The position numbers and the translations under genes were made by a program. DNA of 64,000 bases from Gadus chalcogrammus (Eukaryota > Chordata > Actinopteri > Gadiformes > Gadidae). Below are positions 18,228 through 29,929 of this stretch, in pieces. Within the stretch, counting starts at the first letter, position 1; every line of letters begins with the position of its first letter. Below the pieces are notes generated by a model that saw only the letters and a list, made by a program, of their open reading frames with translations, did no database searches and was not told the origin of the DNA. The DNA is taken from assembly GCF_026213295.1 (NCBI RefSeq), contig NC_079414.1, forward strand, positions 9,649,984 through 9,713,983, in the 5' to 3' direction.

Positions 18228-18925
18228 CACTCGGCTCACGAGAGGAGACGAGACACGATATTGGGTTCACGAGAACGAGACGAGACGAGATTTTAAGAAA
18301 ACTACAATGACAATGACTGGACCAACAGACTTTTATTTAACCAAGTGGCACATGTATTTTGAATTTTTTTATTATAACTCTTTACATGCATGAAATTGAA
18401 ACTAAAACAAAAATTTATAAAAGTTAAATTAAAATAAATTAAATAATTCTCTTTTTTTCAATTCTAAACAATATTATGTGCAAAACCAAATCAAAGTACC
18501 CAAAATGTACTTTGATTAAAGGTATTCGTTTTCGCGGTTATTCAGCCTCTTCTTCTCCTCCGGTATTTTAAGTGCACTATATAGTGCATGAAATTAACCA
18601 CTGAGAATTCGAACACCACTACAAAATGGCGAGCACCCTAAATAGTACACTATATCCGTGATAGGGAACGATTTCGAACACAGCTTATGGCTGCTTTCGA
18701 TGCTTCCCCTGCTTCCCCTCCTTCTCCTCATCTTCTTTTCCTTCTCCTTCTTTAGGTTCTGGCAGGCTAGATGTAGAAAAGGGGCATTACTGCCCCCACA
18801 GGCGACAAATAGAAGTTTGGATAAATCACAAATCTCGCGAGACCGATTTTTAACGCGACGGGTAATATCGTCTAGTTTAATCTCGCGAGATCTCGGGGCA
18901 CGAGATCTCGTCACACCCCTAATAT
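18228..18925. mobile_element. GAGACGAGA / CTCGCGAGA repeat inserted in (TA)n
   Basis: Begins GGCTCACGAGAGGAGACGAG and ends CACGAGATCTCGTCACACCC, with (TA)n on both sides. The two ends are loosely complementary (CACGAGA / TCTCG). No convincing coding sequence. Exact ends are uncertain. Confidence 0.5.
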
Positions 18926-18949
18926 ATATATATATTATTCACACAGAGT

Positions 18950-19640
18950 AATGCAACATCTGTGGCTTCAGATGTTTGTGGCTTGGAAAACGCATACCAG
19001 AAGGTTGAGCTAAGACATTGGAGCTCGAGAAGATAGGGAAGGTTTGAGGACTGGGTGACTGGCCAGTTGGGGTTAGGAGATGAGGCTCTGATCTTTGGGG
19101 ATGGGGAAGATAGGGGGATGTTGATTTTGAAACCTGGAGGTCCCAGGATTCTCTTATTTTTGAGGACTGCACCTTTTGGGGCATTTAGCATCAAGGGTTG
19201 AACGTGTTGATGTCAGTTTCTGTTTGAATACACCGTCTGTTTTGTCTTTTGTGAGCGTAATGGCAGGCAAGTCTTTATTTCTCAGCATGGAAATATTAGC
19301 AAGATGACGGACTCCACCCTCAACTCTCCACAAACACCAGTGAAACCTAAACCCCTGGCAGTCCATTTCAACGTTATAGTTTTGGTGTTCATCAGTAAGG
19401 GTCAGATAGTGTTCTAATCATAGCAAAAAAGGAGCTACATTAATATATTAACTTAATATATCAAAGGAAACAGAAGTAGAGGTAAAAAGAGATAACGATT
19501 CTGTATTTATTGGGATGCCGCAAATTGCTGGATGCTGCATTAATATCTTCCTTGAAACTTTGGAATAAGGATTATTAACCAGAACACATTCAATGAGGCT
19601 TCACAGCAATGAATACTAGGCCTTGAATTTTAGGGGTAAT
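18950..19640. repeat. GPCR-array flank block, copy a
   Basis: Contains CCCAGGATTCTCTTATTTTT, then GAGGACTGCACC, GTGTTGATGTCAGTTTCTGT and ATTCTGTATTTATTGGGATG. The same order recurs near 26145-26790, 49440-49860, 54055-54690 and (weakly) 56340-56640. Short open frames within it on the - strand are not supported as genes. Confidence 0.75.
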
Positions 19641-19914
19641 GCCACTTGGCCTGCCATGGGACAATTCTTTTGAGGGCACAAAGGCACAAAGGCACAGGGC
19701 ATCACGGTCATAAGTTAAAAACGTGATTTTGGTTGCACTTAATACATAATACATACATTTCTATAAGCCTTTTTAGTAAACAGTGTAACTCACAATTGTT
19801 ATCAAAATAATAGTTCATAATAAGGATTAGAAAAGGTTTAGGGTCAAATACCATCATTACAATCATTAAAGCCTCTGGTCACAAAAATGGACAAGTAATA
19901 TTGAAAATCGTGAC

Positions 19915-20774
19915 GTCCAATACCTACAATATCCTGTACACATTCATAAATCAGGGAACAGCCTCAAACCTGATATTTTTGGCAATTGGGTAAAAGAACA
20001 TTTTATTGTCTTCATTGAAGCTTCTGAATATGAAGCTGAACGCAAAAGAGATTTACCTGATAAGTAGATTTTATTTATAATCTATCTATATATATATCTG
20101 ACAAAACTGATAGAGAGATTAAGTAAAATGTAGAAAATAACGTGTTTTGAGTCAGCTTTATAGCTCCAAAGTGTATCCCAGGTCATCAGTGTGTAACTAT
20201 GCCTTCTGACAGCAGACTGAGGGCTCATTGGATGGGTGTTCTGCAAGGCCCGGTCTTTTACTTTTTCAATGCTCAGACCATAGTACATTATATTACTTCA
20301 GAATCGCCTTCCATTTTTTACACTCAAGCACGTTGAACAAGCACAAGCTTTATTTTATGCCACTCTTAATTGATCTATTTAAATATATCTATTACTTTTC
20401 ACACAGATAAAATAAATGTCCATGCAGCGCACGTATCAAGTTTACAATGAAATGATGAACAAATATTTGGATTATATGTATTATACCCTCTAGGCTCAGA
20501 GTGATAAATGCTGATTGTATCTAAACATTTAAAATAGTGTTACTTTATACCCCCTGCTCAATATGTCTCTAAACTGCCTGGGGATGTATGTTTCGTCCTC
20601 TCAATGGCCCAAGGTTTGGCACTCAAATATCGTCACTAGAATCCTGCTGGTTTCTTCATAGCAATGACTGCTGGTACGCCTTGCGACTACGGTACACTTG
20701 CTGTTACACAGTATCGTACTACATGTTATTTCATCAAAGTGCCAAAATATTTGGTAGCATCAAATTCCATCCGT
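19915..20774. repeat. Duplicated 3' flank of the receptor at 20775-21585
   Basis: Closely parallels 29965-31060: CCAATACCTACAATATCCTG, CTTCATTGAAGCTTCTGAAT, GCTCATTGGATGGGTGTTCT and TTTCACACAGATAA occur in the same order. This shows the receptors were duplicated together with about 1 kb of downstream DNA. Confidence 0.8.
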
Positions 20775-21585
20775 TTAGTTTGTTAGCATTAATCTCTGAA
20801 GGTCAAAGTGAAAAGAAGGGAGTTTTGCAGCTCTTTGAAGGTAGAAAAAAGGGTTAACTAAACCATTAACAATAGAAAAAGCTAAGAAAATGTTAAATAC
20901 AAATTGAAACTCTTTCAGATTTATGTAACCATACAGAAATAATAGCAAACTATATGGAATGTTATAAATTGCAGCCATCACAGTTGCGATTATAATGATA
21001 TTGAATGCTCTCATCTTGGCATCATTGCCCTCTGCTCTTGGGCTGTTTTAGTCATGTGGGCTGTTTTAGAGCCCACATGACTGACACACAGCAAAAAAAC
21101 ATCAGGGAAAAGGAAACTATGTAAATTCCTAGGAACACTTTGAATAACTTTTCTGTATAGAATAAATAGGTAATACAAAAGCCCAGTGTGGTTAACCAGA
21201 CAAAAGAGCAGCACATCATTTTATACCTCAGTAGTTTGTACCTGAGAAAGGTCACATGGTGAACCACAGCCAAATAGCGTTCCACACAGATGCATCCCTG
21301 AAACAAGGGTCGAGAGAGGTTTTGGAAATCTAGGAAAAAGCTGCTTACGATCGATAACACTTGAAGATACTTCTCAGTTAAATAAAAAAGACTGAAGAAG
21401 CACATCAAAATGTCAGAGATGGCCAGGTTAAGGCAGTAGAACTCTGAAGTTATGGTCTCCAGGCCTCCTCTGACAATCAGCAACAGGACATAGAAGTTGA
21501 TTGGGGGAACTAGTAGCAGCGTGACAACAGAGGTAACATACAGGACAGGGTGCTCAAATGTTGAGGTATTGACACTGTGGTTCAT
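20775..21585 (-). pseudogene. Rhodopsin-like GPCR pseudogene (array copy 1)
   Basis: ATG at 21583-21585 opens a receptor-like frame: MNHSVNTSTFEHPVLY, ISDIL in TM2, CVERYLAVVH after TM3, a TM4 Trp, and TM5 FFCCVSVMWALKQP. It stops at TGA 21052-21054. TM6 and TM7 continue in another frame from about 21014 to 20775, ending in VNPFFYLQRAAKL. The break lies in the third intracellular loop, where a short local rearrangement made a 12-bp hairpin (21051-21081) with a stop and frameshift. Upstream sequence resembles the intact copies, including an AG before the 5'UTR exon. If translated it would lack TM6-TM7, so it is called a pseudogene. Confidence 0.8.
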
Positions 21586-22479
21586 GGTTCAGGAACGAAG
21601 TTGGGGATGTTTCGAATCACGGCTTCAGAGAACTTCAACTTCATCTTTAAAGAGAAAAGTAATGAGGGTCAGAGTTAAAACGTGACTGGACTGGAGCAAC
21701 TGAATCTGTGTTAGACATACCCAATGCTATCATGGAGGTCCCTCAACAGTGACAGAGCGCCATCCCTCTTTTGATTCTCCTTTGGCTGCCTCTGCAGATG
21801 TTATCACATTTTCCTACACCAGGTAATACAGATAGATTCTCTATTCGACCATCTTTATCTGGTGTCCTGCTGGGCTCCTTCCTAAGTCCCCTGCTGTTCT
21901 CCCCATACATCGAATCCCATGTCTCTGCCCCCTCTGGGCATTATTTTTTGTTTCAGCTAAAGCTGGGAACCACTACTTTTTCCATTTCGTACCTCCTAAA
22001 AACATGAGTGAAATTCCATTTCTCTTAAAACATTTTTTTTTATATATTATGCACACCTCTCTTCCGATTTAGACAAATAACTTATCATACTTGTCATTTA
22101 TTAGAGCAGCAATCAATTGTTTTTGCTTTCAAGAATCAATGTATACATTCTGTGTAACAGAATATCAAATGTAGAATAAACTTTTCACCTCAACTGGGCT
22201 TTGACTTTAGTTCTAACAGTAAATTGCCATAAAGACTTTTCATGGACTACTAAGCAAGAAAAAATAAAAAGTTAATTACACATGCAGTGGATGACCAAAG
22301 AGAGCCAGCACACTTGTATACACAATTATGACAGCAAGCATTGGGATTATTCTTATTCTCTGAGGATTAAATATAATACCTTTTTCAACATATGTATCCT
22401 TACATTCCCTGAAACTGGCTTTGGATAAAACATCTGCTTAATGACTAAACGTAATGTACATTTCCAAGAATGAAATCCA
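21586..22479. other. 5' flank of GPCR copy 1 and spacer
   Basis: 21600-21660 matches the 5'UTR region of the other receptors. 21713-21900 (ACCCAATGCTATCATGGAGG, and CTGGTGTCCTGCTGGGCTCC) recurs 5' of the copies at 23337, 28510 and 31888. At 22408-22458 there is a GGCTTTGGATAAAACATCTG tail of the type shared by fish L2 LINEs and SINEs; a second lies near 34765-34815. Confidence 0.65.
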
Positions 22480-22796
22480 ATACCTGCATATATTTTTTTT
22501 AAATGTTTCATGATACAAAGAAAGTATTATCCTGATAACCTCATTCTTTATAGTTTACAGACAACCAATACCTACAACATCCTGTAATCATTCATAAATC
22601 AGCCTCAAACCTGATGAAGTGTTGGTTTTTCACGCTGCTGGTTGGCTCTAGGTAGGCACAGGCTAAAGTCTTGAATATGCTTGTGTCCTCCTGGACGCTC
22701 AGAACAAGTTATGACCTCCACCCTGCTCTACCACTGAGGAGGCCAATCCCTTGCCTTATTTCTTTACAGACAGTTTGATCAGCACTACAGGCACTA
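22480..22796. repeat. GPCR 3' flank block fused to a truncated receptor
   Basis: CCAATACCTACAACATCCTG, then GATGAAGTGTTGGTTTTTCA and ACCCTGCTCTACCACTGAGG, parallels 29930-30215 and 34880-35100. Near 22797 it joins directly to the receptor's third-loop sequence, so the rest of the flank and the TM6-TM7 coding end are deleted. Confidence 0.75.
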
Positions 22797-23337
22797 CGCT
22801 CGGTCTCCTCCCTTCTCCTGGACCGGGCTGCTTCAGAGCCCACAGTACTGACACACAGCAGAACAACATCAAGGAAAATACAACACTTTAAACAAAACAC
22901 TCACATTATGATCATAGAATATAATACAACACAAAGGTCCAGCGGAATTAACCATTCCACAGGCAATACAGTATTTTATTCCTGAGTAGTTTGTACCTGA
23001 GAAAGATAACAGGGTGAACCACAGCCAAAAAGCGTTCCACACAGATACATCCCTAAAACAAATAGCGAGAGAGGTCTAGGAACTCTCTGGAATATAGCAT
23101 TATAAAACAGTTGAAGATGCTTCCCAATTACATCAAAAATACAGAAGAAGCACACAAGTGTCAGATACGGCCAGGTGAAGGCAATAGACCTCTGAAGTTA
23201 TGGTCTCCAGGTCTCCTCAGACTATCAACAACAAGGTGTAGATGTTGATGGGGGGGAACCAGTAGCAGCGCAGTGCCAGAGGCAGCATACAGGACATCAT
23301 GACCCTCCACCATTGAGGAATTTACACTGTGGTTCAT
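22797..23337 (-). pseudogene. GPCR pseudogene (array copy 2), 3' truncated
   Basis: The start is recognisable (ATGAACCACAGTGTAAATTC at 23337 downward), followed by VLYAASGTALLL-like TM1, LETITSE-like and ERFLAV-like pieces. Frames are broken several times (for example a TGA in the IV-GG segment near 23220) and the part after TM5 is deleted. Not functional. Confidence 0.8.
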
Positions 23338-23965
23338 GGTTCAGGAAGGAAGTTGGTGATTTTGAACGCGGTTTTACTGCAAGAGATATAATATTAATAT
23401 TATTAATCATATGACAAACTGGAGTTGCAGAATGTTGTTTGATGAAATTATGTCTGTTGTAGACTTATCCCCTTGCTTTCATGGAAGTCCTCCATACTGA
23501 CAGTGCTTCATCAATCTTTTGATTCTTCTGATGTTGTCTTCTACACATTTGACCTGGAAACAGAATTTCTATCCTGGGAATTTTTACCTAGGCTGGTGTT
23601 CCCCTCGGGTCCATCCTAGGTCTCCTGTAGTTCTCCCAAACACCAAATTTACACATTGTATAAATTATATAATCATACAGTGTATATATAAACACCTTCT
23701 TTTGACAACAAAATAATCTTTGATCCAACTTTCCACCTTTTCTTTTTGTGGAATAGACCAATGTTTTTCGATCTTTGGGAAGTGTACCACTGGTAGTATC
23801 CTTTGTGCATTCTATACATTTTCCATTGTAATGTTTTCCATTTTTTTTTTGTGTTAATTTGTGTTTGCTAAATAAACACACTGGGTGCCTTGATGACTTT
23901 TTCTTTCCACTGCTTCCCACTGGCCTTCTTGCAGTAATAGTTGTGTATAAAAGGGGACGTTGGTA
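23338..23965. other. 5' flank of GPCR copy 2 and spacer
   Basis: 23460-23650 repeats the 5' flank motif (CTTTCATGGAAGTCC, TTTTGATTCTTC, CTCGGGTCCATCCTAGGTCT). Nothing coding seen. Confidence 0.55.
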
Positions 23966-23967
23966 GA

Positions 23968-24124
23968 CTAGGTTCCCCCAGCCCGTTCTGCCGGCGATTA
24001 AGTTCCCCCAGCCCGTTCTGCCTCAGGGTCTGGAGAGGAGCAAAACATTTCGTCCTCATTCCGATTCGCTTTTGCGGGAACCAATCACCAAGCTGGCTGT
24101 TCGCTCTGGCGCTCGTTTGGCTGG
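23968..24124. mobile_element. Possible fragment of the TAGCCTGG / 9-bp-duplication family
   Basis: TAGACTAGGTTCCCCCAGCC and the later GGGTCTGGAGAGGAGC, TTTGCGGGAACCAATC and CTGGTTTAA parallel the element at 32008-32295. A 24-bp direct repeat (GTTCCCCCAGCCCGTTCTGC) lies inside. The right end is lost against the next element. Confidence 0.4.
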
Positions 24125-24125
24125 T

Positions 24126-25555
24126 TTAAAGGTCCCATGACATGCTTTTTTATGTATTCTTTAATAAAGGTATTAGTGGTATTAGTATTAGTGGGCAACT
24201 AACACAGTATTCAAAGACGTTCCCGAAATTCAGCCGTGGTGCAGAGTTACAGCCACTCCGAGCCAGTCGCACATTGAGCTTCCCCCAAATGCGCTGTCTT
24301 GGTGTCTGTAGCTATAATGCAAATGAGGAGGAGCGAGGCGGGTCAAGGAGGAGGGTGGGGGTGTGGCCCTGAGCAGCTTGCAGCCACGGTACCATGCGCT
24401 ATGTTTACAGTGGATGTATCACAATGGCGAGGCGCACACAGCCTTTAGCCGTGTTCTGTAAATATTCTAGAACACACAGGAGTCCTGGAGCTCTATATCT
24501 AAATATATCATATAATACATATTATCACAGCCAAAAGCTGTGTGCGCCTCCAGACGATATTATGAATCACAAACAACTTTGTCGGGTTCTGCGACGTCTC
24601 TGGTTCTTCCACTTTCACATCAATCTGAAGTAGACTGAACCGCGCGCTGCCCGCTGCCGGGCGGTGGTGCTTCGCGGCGTTGGTGCCTCACGGCAACTGG
24701 CGGCATGTTGCAGTTCATGTACTTCAGCGAGTCAAAGCCAAAGTTCCTTTCCCCCAATTCCTTCTCAACCATGGCTCAGATGTGTATATTCACACACAAA
24801 CATGTGGCGCTCACACGGTCGTGTCTCATTGGCGGGCCAACGTCTCTAGGCGGGCCAGGCAGAGTAAGGGGAGGAGCTTAGATGCTTTGTGACGACATAC
24901 CTAAAGACATTCCAAATCAGCGCGCTTGAGCCTCCGTTTTTTCAAAGGCGAGCAGAACAGCTAGTGCTCGTTTTACACCAAACGTAAGTTTTAGCCACTG
25001 GGGGACCATAGGCAGGCTAGGGGAACTCATATTTATATATCTAAAGTGAGATTTTCACTTTAGGAGGAAAGTGTGCTCTGATCTGCTCTGATTATTTCCA
25101 TCAGTCGGACATTCAAGTTGCCCTAGCAGTTCTGATCTATCCAGGAGTCATTTCAGCAGTTAAGCCGAATAATCACAGATAATATAACAGAACAGTTGCA
25201 TTAATTATCAAAGCATGCGCACACTCTTGGTGGTGTGTGGCCGTTCTTCACAGTACCACCTAGCCACCTGGGATGCATACTACGTCAAATTCCACACACA
25301 TTTGCGTCACCATATGCACACAGATTTCCCACCAAAGATGCTTGTCTAAATGCAGAATAAAAAGTGAGTGCGCAACGGCACTTTTGCGTTTTCTGTCCAG
25401 ATCATCTCCGTCTAAATTGAGCCTAAGATGCAATGTTGAACTGTAACATGCAGAGTTTGACAGTGACATCTATTTTTTTGACATAGATATCCTTAGGCAG
25501 AGGATTTTGCATGAAGCCTAAAACTTGAAATTCAAAGTTGGATTTGGGACCTTTA
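24126..25555. mobile_element. TTAA-target element starting TTAAAGGTCCCATGACATG
   Basis: The left end TTAAAGGTCCCATGACATGC matches, in reverse, the end at 56326 (GCATGCCATGGGACCTTTAA). The right end is degraded (TTTGGGACCTTTAC near 25541-25554). The interior (GCGCACACAGCCTTTAGCCG, TCTGGTTCTTCCACTTTCAC) is shared with 54690-56326. TTAA ends suggest a piggyBac- or Kolobok-type non-autonomous element. No coding sequence recognised. Confidence 0.7.
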
Positions 25556-26144
25556 CTAGATTTTCCATGGCCTTACCTTCTTTTAGTATATCATCAAAGC
25601 CTGTCTGAAATTCCTTTTCCTCCACCATGGTATGCTGTGACCTGTTTTGTTAATTTATTGTCAGTGTGATCCTATCCTATTCCCATATAGAGTGTCTTGC
25701 TTTACTTCTTTTTATCTTGGACGTTCGTGGCTCCACCTCCCCATTGTGTTTATCTTTAAGGTTTAGTTTCTCCCTCATTCTCTGAAAAACACCCTGTTTT
25801 CACTTTGGAGCGAAACAGAGGAATCCTGTGTCCATATGAGGGAAGGTGTGTGGCTTATTGTATCTTCCATGAACAGGATGACCTCTCTGTCAATATCTAA
25901 AAAAGGAGGAGAAAGGGATGTAACATGTGTGTAAGGGAATCATAGAAAGATGTAACCACTTCATTAATGTATATAAGTGATTTGACTAAAGAGGTTGTTA
26001 TCCTTGTTAGGTCCATGTTCAATTCTGATCACTGTCGAGCACTCAGTATGACAGTTACATCCAAAACCACTTGACAGCATGTATCAACTTTATTAAACGG
26101 AACTATATATATTATAATCTCTGGTTGCTCTGGGAATACTAATG
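25556..26144. other. Non-coding stretch
   Basis: No gene, repeat boundary or motif that I can support. Confidence 0.45.
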
Positions 26145-26790
26145 CTGTGGCATCAGAGATGTTTGGCTAGGAAAACAAATATCCTTCCGGACGGTGGAGC
26201 TAGAGGAGATAGGGGAGGTTTAGTCCAGTTTAAGCTCGACAGTGAGGGCGATGCAATGATTCTCTGATCGGTGGGGATGGGGAAGGTGGGGGGATGTTGG
26301 TTTGGACCTGGTGGCCCCCGGGATTATCTTCTTTTTGAGGACTGGAGCATTCAAGGTGTTCAGCATAGGGTTGAACATTTTGATGTCAGTATCTGTTTGA
26401 ATACGCCAACGTCTGTTATGCCTGTTTTGTTTTATGATCGTCATGCAAATCGTATGCAAATCTTTATTTCTCAAATGTTTTACATCAGCATGGAAATATT
26501 TTCCAGGTGTCTGACTCAACTCTCGCCTTTCCACAAACACCTGTGAAACCTAAACTCAACGTTTTTACTTTTGGTGTTCATCAGTAAGGGTTGGATATTG
26601 TTCAATTCGTAACAGCCAGCCGCTAATTTAATAATGTATTAATCTATCAAAGAAACCTCTAGAGGTATAGGTAGATTATGATTCTGTATTTATTGGGATT
26701 CCGCAAATTGCTGTCTGATGGACCAGTACATCAACGCTGATGTTTCCATGCTATAGTACTGCATTGACCAGTACTTTAAGGCTGGTTTTT
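26145..26790. repeat. GPCR-array flank block, copy b
   Basis: Same block as 18950-19640, with GGGATTATCTTCTTTTTGAG, GTTTGAATACGCC and ATTCTGTATTTATTGGGATT. Its end carries short tandem units (CCAGTACATCAACGCTGATG and variants), as in copy d at 54505-54665. Confidence 0.75.
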
Positions 26791-27092
26791 CCATGTTATA
26801 GTACTACATGGACAAGCGCTACAAGACCGATGTCTTCAAGTCCTCGGCCCCATTACGAAACGTAACCGGGTGGCGATGGAGAGCAGTATAGAGGCACAGT
26901 GCAACCTTTAGCCTACATTGTTTGGGAAGAACCCTGATATAAATATTGCAAGGTTGATCTTGCCTAAATTAATAGAAAATATGTTTCCTCCATTTCTCCA
27001 TGTGAGAGAAAGACAGGCTCGGACATGGAGAGAGTTTTCTCTTTTAAATGTTGTTGACATTTCGGTAATGACTGGTATAGTGTAACTAAATC

Positions 27093-27590
27093 TTAAAGGT
27101 TGGGTATGGGATTTGCGAAATGCCAGCAGATTTTGAAAATACACAACTCAAATGGTCCTACCCCCTCTCCTTCAACGCTGACTCTGACTCCACCCATTCC
27201 AAGTACCTGGACGCGCAATCATGCACGAGCGAACACAGATGCGCGAGAGCGAGTCATTTGCTAGTCAGCTAGCTCCAGTAGCTACCGCAGGATAACAACA
27301 AACAGAAGCTTGCTCTGGGTCACGAGGTTTGAATACGTGCATGAAGGGGTCGCGGGGGAGGGGGAGTGCAGTACCACCGTTTGATTGACGTACTTACTGT
27401 CCAATGCAACTCGGTGGCTCTGGAAATCATTGGCTGGAGTTTTTCGAGCCCTGCCCGTTCCACAGATGATTGACTTGTTTAATGTTCATGTCAGTACTTC
27501 TAACTCAGTGGCTGTAAGTGGGTTATGATAAGGATTTCAAGTAATTTTGCAAAAATGGCCAAAAAAGCGAATTCCATACCCAACCTTTAA
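27093..27590. mobile_element. TTAA-target MITE with TTAAAGGTTGGGTATGG ends
   Basis: TTAAAGGTTGGGTATGG at 27093-27109 and its exact reverse complement at 27574-27590. TTAA is present at both ends, so it is the likely target duplication. Length 498 bp, no coding capacity. The interior is GC-richer than its surroundings. Confidence 0.85.
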
Positions 27591-27959
27591 TGCAAGTTAT
27601 ATTACTATAGCAAAATGCATCCAACCTTAATTGAATTAAAATATATTTCCTTAACTTCCCAAATACCGATAGGAGCACTGGGTACATCGGAGCTTATCGA
27701 TACTAGGGTGTGTAATAATTCAGCCCCGGGGGCCCGTTTAATGCACCCAGGCCAAGACCAAATAATATGTTTACATATTGTTTTATTAAATATACAAATA
27801 TTTCATCTATTCAAATGAACGTACAAAAACAAAATGTAACATGAAATATTTATTTTAATCTACAGCATTACAATAGTGATTCGATTTTTAACATCACAGA
27901 CCACAAAACATCAATAAAGTTACAACAACTGCCAGTGAATCAGGGTTTGGATTAATGTC

Positions 27960-28510
27960 ACCATGCAGAGCTAAAAACACAACATACAGTAGTTTATTAA
28001 CCTTGCCAAAATGGTGATGATAATGATATTCTCCTTTTGGCTTCATTGCCCTCTGCTCTCTTTCTCCTCCCTTCTCCTGGACCGGGCTGTTTCAGAGCCC
28101 ACCGGACTGACACACAGCAGAACAACATCAAGGAAAACAGAGCTGTGTAAAATCCTTGATACACTTTATAAATGAGACTGTATTTTTCACATTATTTTAT
28201 ATCTGAGTATTTTGTACCTGAGAAAGGTAGGAGGTTGAACCACAGCCAAACAGCGTTCCACACAGATACATCCCTGAAACAATGGGTGAAGGATGTCTAG
28301 GAAACCCATGAAAAATAGGGCCACTAGGAGGAGATCGGAAGGGGTGCATACATGGCATGAACCATACTTTGGAAGCACATCAATATGTCAGAGACGGCCA
28401 GGTTAAGGCAGTAGAACCCTGAAGTTATGGTCTCCAGGCCTCCTCTGACAATCAGCAACATGACGTAGAAGTTGATGGGGGGGGGGGAACCAGTATCAGT
28501 GAGACAACAT
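27960..28510 (-). pseudogene. GPCR pseudogene (array copy 3)
   Basis: Pieces of the receptor in several frames: INFYVMLLIVRGGLETITSG and FYCLNLAVSDILMCFQSM in TM1-TM2, and HPLFQGCICVERCLAVVQPP after TM3 (ERY changed to ERC). The start codon and first part of TM1 are missing, TM4 has a deletion of roughly 60 bp, and the frame shifts. The 3' flank (27770-27950) resembles that of the copy at 61818. Confidence 0.8.
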
Positions 28511-28519
28511 AGGTTGTAG

Positions 28520-29284
28520 ACACACACCCCCTGCTATAATGGATTTCCCTTTAGCTGCCTCTAGAGATGTAACCACCTTTTCTTGTACCAGGTTTTTGCA
28601 CCTTCCTTGGTCCCCTGCTGTTTCCCCAGATCATCAAATCCGATGTTTCTAATCCCTTTGTGCAGGGCCGTTGGAAGTGAGTTTTGGTTGAGGGTAGTGG
28701 TGCTGTAGTTGGAGCGTTTGGTTCGGCTTGCTCGCCGGGAACCCATAAAAATAGGCTTTATTGAAAAGGTACAACATTTATTGTATTTTATTGAAACTCC
28801 TTTCTCTGTTACAGGACAGCATAATGGCATAGCATACAGCATAGGCATAAATTATCACTTTCAATAAAAAGGCGACACAATGCCTTTACAGCACAAAGAT
28901 CGATACAACGCAAACAAAGAAACCGTCTGATAGTGTAACAGGTAACAAATGTAACACATAGTTGTGAGTCGCTTCTTTGCCATTGTGGACTTCATCCATG
29001 TTTTTAATCTTCTCAGATTTGCGAAAATCACTCGGAGTCTTTCTCAATATCAATGCCCCACCTTTCACCGTGGTGCACCGAGACTCCCCGGTGACACTGC
29101 AGCATTTTAAGCTGGAGCTTGAGGCAGCCCGTGTCCAGCTCCTTGGGAAGCTGAAGGGTGTTCGAGTCGCTGGTGATCCACCTGCTGCCACTATGACCGT
29201 CCTCTCTCGATTCGCTGATCGCATGATGGTGTCTTGGTTAAACCGTCTTTCCAGTCCTGCTGAAGCTATATCGACAGCCTGATA
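28520..29284. other. GPCR 5' flank and non-coding spacer
   Basis: 28540-28640 repeats the receptor 5' flank. 28990-29280 reads as GC-richer sequence possibly belonging to the following hAT remnant, but no domain was recognised there. Confidence 0.45.
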
Positions 29285-29870
29285 GAACTCAGATCTCCAA
29301 GCCAGAATGGATGCGCTAGAGGCAAATGCCTATGGCTCCGTGGTTTGGGAAAAGCGTGCCGGGGCTCTGCTTCTCTCTCGCTGTGGTGTTAGGCATCCTC
29401 AGGGCCATTCTCGCAGAATAAACGTTTACTTTACAAGCATCAATTTCATGCTGAAAGATGACCTTGTGATCTGAAAAGATGACCGTGTCATGTTTCATCA
29501 GTCAATGTGTGACCAAAGGGCGCAGTACAAGGTCAATATTTGGCTTATAGCTATGGGACGGACACACCAACTAGTCGGGCATAGGCCTAGGATATTCACA
29601 GCAACCTCATCACAAGCGAAAAGCGACTCAAACAGCTGTTTGTACATTTACGACTCTCCAATAACAGTCGCAACGTTACGCACAAAGTTCAAAGTGTCCG
29701 CAAAAAGGCTTACTTCACCAGCAACTTCCTGGAGAAACAAATCAAGTGCATGATTGTTACAGTGCACGTACATTGACTGAGGGCAAAACTCTCTCAGTCG
29801 GGCCTGGACTCCGAGAGAAGCATCCTGAAATGTTACTATCCCCATCATGGCAGTACGCAACAAGGCGTTC
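29285..29870 (-). mobile_element. hAT-type transposase fragment (ZMYM1-like / DUF4371-like)
   Basis: On the - strand, 29863-29648 encodes GVQARLREFCPQSMYVHCNN followed by HALDLFLQEV, the 'Y-HC--H-L-L' block of a hAT transposase group often annotated as ZMYM1-like. After a stop at 29648 the frame continues with CDEVAVNILGLCPTSWCVRP, matching the following 'L-P-RW--R' block. Stops and shifts mark it as dead. Confidence 0.6.
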
Positions 29871-29929
29871 CGTTGGTATGAAATGCAGTCCCCTTTTGAA
29901 AAAATAAAGTTACATGATACAAAGAAAGT

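Noticed and set aside
26220..26546. Frames on both strands in the GPCR-array flank block
   Set aside because: The paralogous blocks at 18950, 49440 and 54055 do not keep these frames open.
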